DNA of 23,430 nt from UBA11869 sp964544965 (lineage in GTDB: Bacteria > Pseudomonadota > Gammaproteobacteria > Eutrophobiales > Eutrophobiaceae). Positions within the stretch are counted from its first letter, which is position 1. Every line of letters starts with the position of its first letter. A program made the translations under genes and the position numbers. Below, piece after piece: positions 23,164-23,430 of this stretch. The DNA lies in the NCBI GenBank assembly GCA_964544965.1, contig CAZJED010000023.1, positions 1 through 23,430 on the forward strand, written 5' to 3'. The notes under the pieces are model-generated. The model was not told the origin of the DNA. It searched no databases and worked only from the letters and a program-made list of their open reading frames with translations.

Positions 23164-23430
23164 CTATTTGGGGTTCTGTGAACCCATTGCTTTTGACTCT
23201 CCTTTATCTTCATTATCAGATTTATGCAAAGGAGAAGATTCGGTTACTGCTTTATTTCTTTTAATCACTAAATTACGAATAACGGCATCGTTAAACCGAA
23301 AAGCCTCAGTTAATTTATTCAGTGATTCCTGATCACATTCAATATTCATCAGAACATAATGCGCTTTGTGAATTTTATTGATTGGATAGGACAGGAGTCT
23401 TCTCCCCCAATCCTCTAGACGATGTACCGC
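23164..23430 (-). CDS. rpsF: Ribosomal protein bS6, 5' partial
   Basis: The minus-strand frame stays open to the window edge, so the start is outside; ATG 23349 is internal. The 88 visible residues begin AVHRLEDWGRRLLSYPINKI and continue HKAHYVLMNIE, the central strand and loop of bS6 that contact bS18, then RFNDAVIRNLVIKR. The C-terminal tail after VTE is hydrophilic and ends SQNPK; in enterics this tail is a target of RimK glutamate addition, but no glutamate-rich end is seen here. First gene of the rpsF-rpsR-DUF2232-rplI-dnaB-alr cluster. Confidence 0.95.
   Translation of the reverse strand, partial: AVHRLEDWGRRLLSYPINKIHKAHYVLMNIECDQESLNKLTEAFRFNDAVIRNLVIKRNKAVTESSPLHKSDNEDKGESKAMGSQNPK

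Overview
The window is a compact, AT-rich stretch of a bacterial chromosome, almost certainly from a gammaproteobacterium. This rests on the order ffh-ypjD-corB, the cluster rpsF-rpsR-DUF2232-rplI-dnaB-alr (the arrangement I recall from Pseudomonas), DsbB, SdhE/YgfZ and ubiG followed by a HAD phosphatase. Intergenic gaps are short (none above about 210 bp), many genes overlap by 4-14 bp, and no insertion sequence, integrase, tRNA, rRNA or CRISPR array is visible. That points to a streamlined marine or host-associated genome; I cannot name the genus.

Layout. 3-3945 (+): the 3' part of a very large transmembrane Ser/Thr kinase whose presumed periplasmic half is a long helical region capped by a sulfatase-modifying-factor (FGE) fold, then a 93-residue membrane protein with a SHOCT-like N-terminus. 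3932-4657 (-): the MlaA lipoprotein. 4869-6231 (+): ubiG and a Gph/MupP-type phosphatase. 6329-11274 (+): a succinate dehydrogenase locus with a palindrome overlapping a perfect -10 box, then a 51-residue SDHAF4 (DUF1674) homologue, sdhC, sdhD, sdhA, sdhB, sdhE and ygfZ. 11296-12183 (-): an AEC-family permease. 12305-12805 (+): dsbB. 12813-16461 (-): maeB and ffh. 16622-18796 (+): a CcsA-like YpjD protein and a CorB-like CNNM/CBS protein. 18813-23430 (-): alr, dnaB, rplI, a DUF2232 membrane protein, rpsR and a partial rpsF, transcribed in the order rpsF to alr.

How the genes fit together. UbiG makes ubiquinone and SdhCDAB reduces it. The SDH locus encodes its own maturation helpers: SDHAF4 for the flavoprotein, SdhE for covalent FAD attachment and YgfZ for Fe-S proteins. 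The SDH subunits look like the alphaproteobacterial/mitochondrial type although the surrounding genes are gammaproteobacterial. DsbB, MlaA, Ffh and YpjD serve the cell envelope, and the right end is a ribosome/replication housekeeping operon.

The least-described element is the left-end kinase-TM-helical-FGE receptor with its small SHOCT-like partner. Next come the SDHAF4 mini-gene at the head of a seven-gene SDH assembly operon and the putative operator in front of it. A perfect 24-bp tandem duplication at the end of dnaB is a recent-looking local event.
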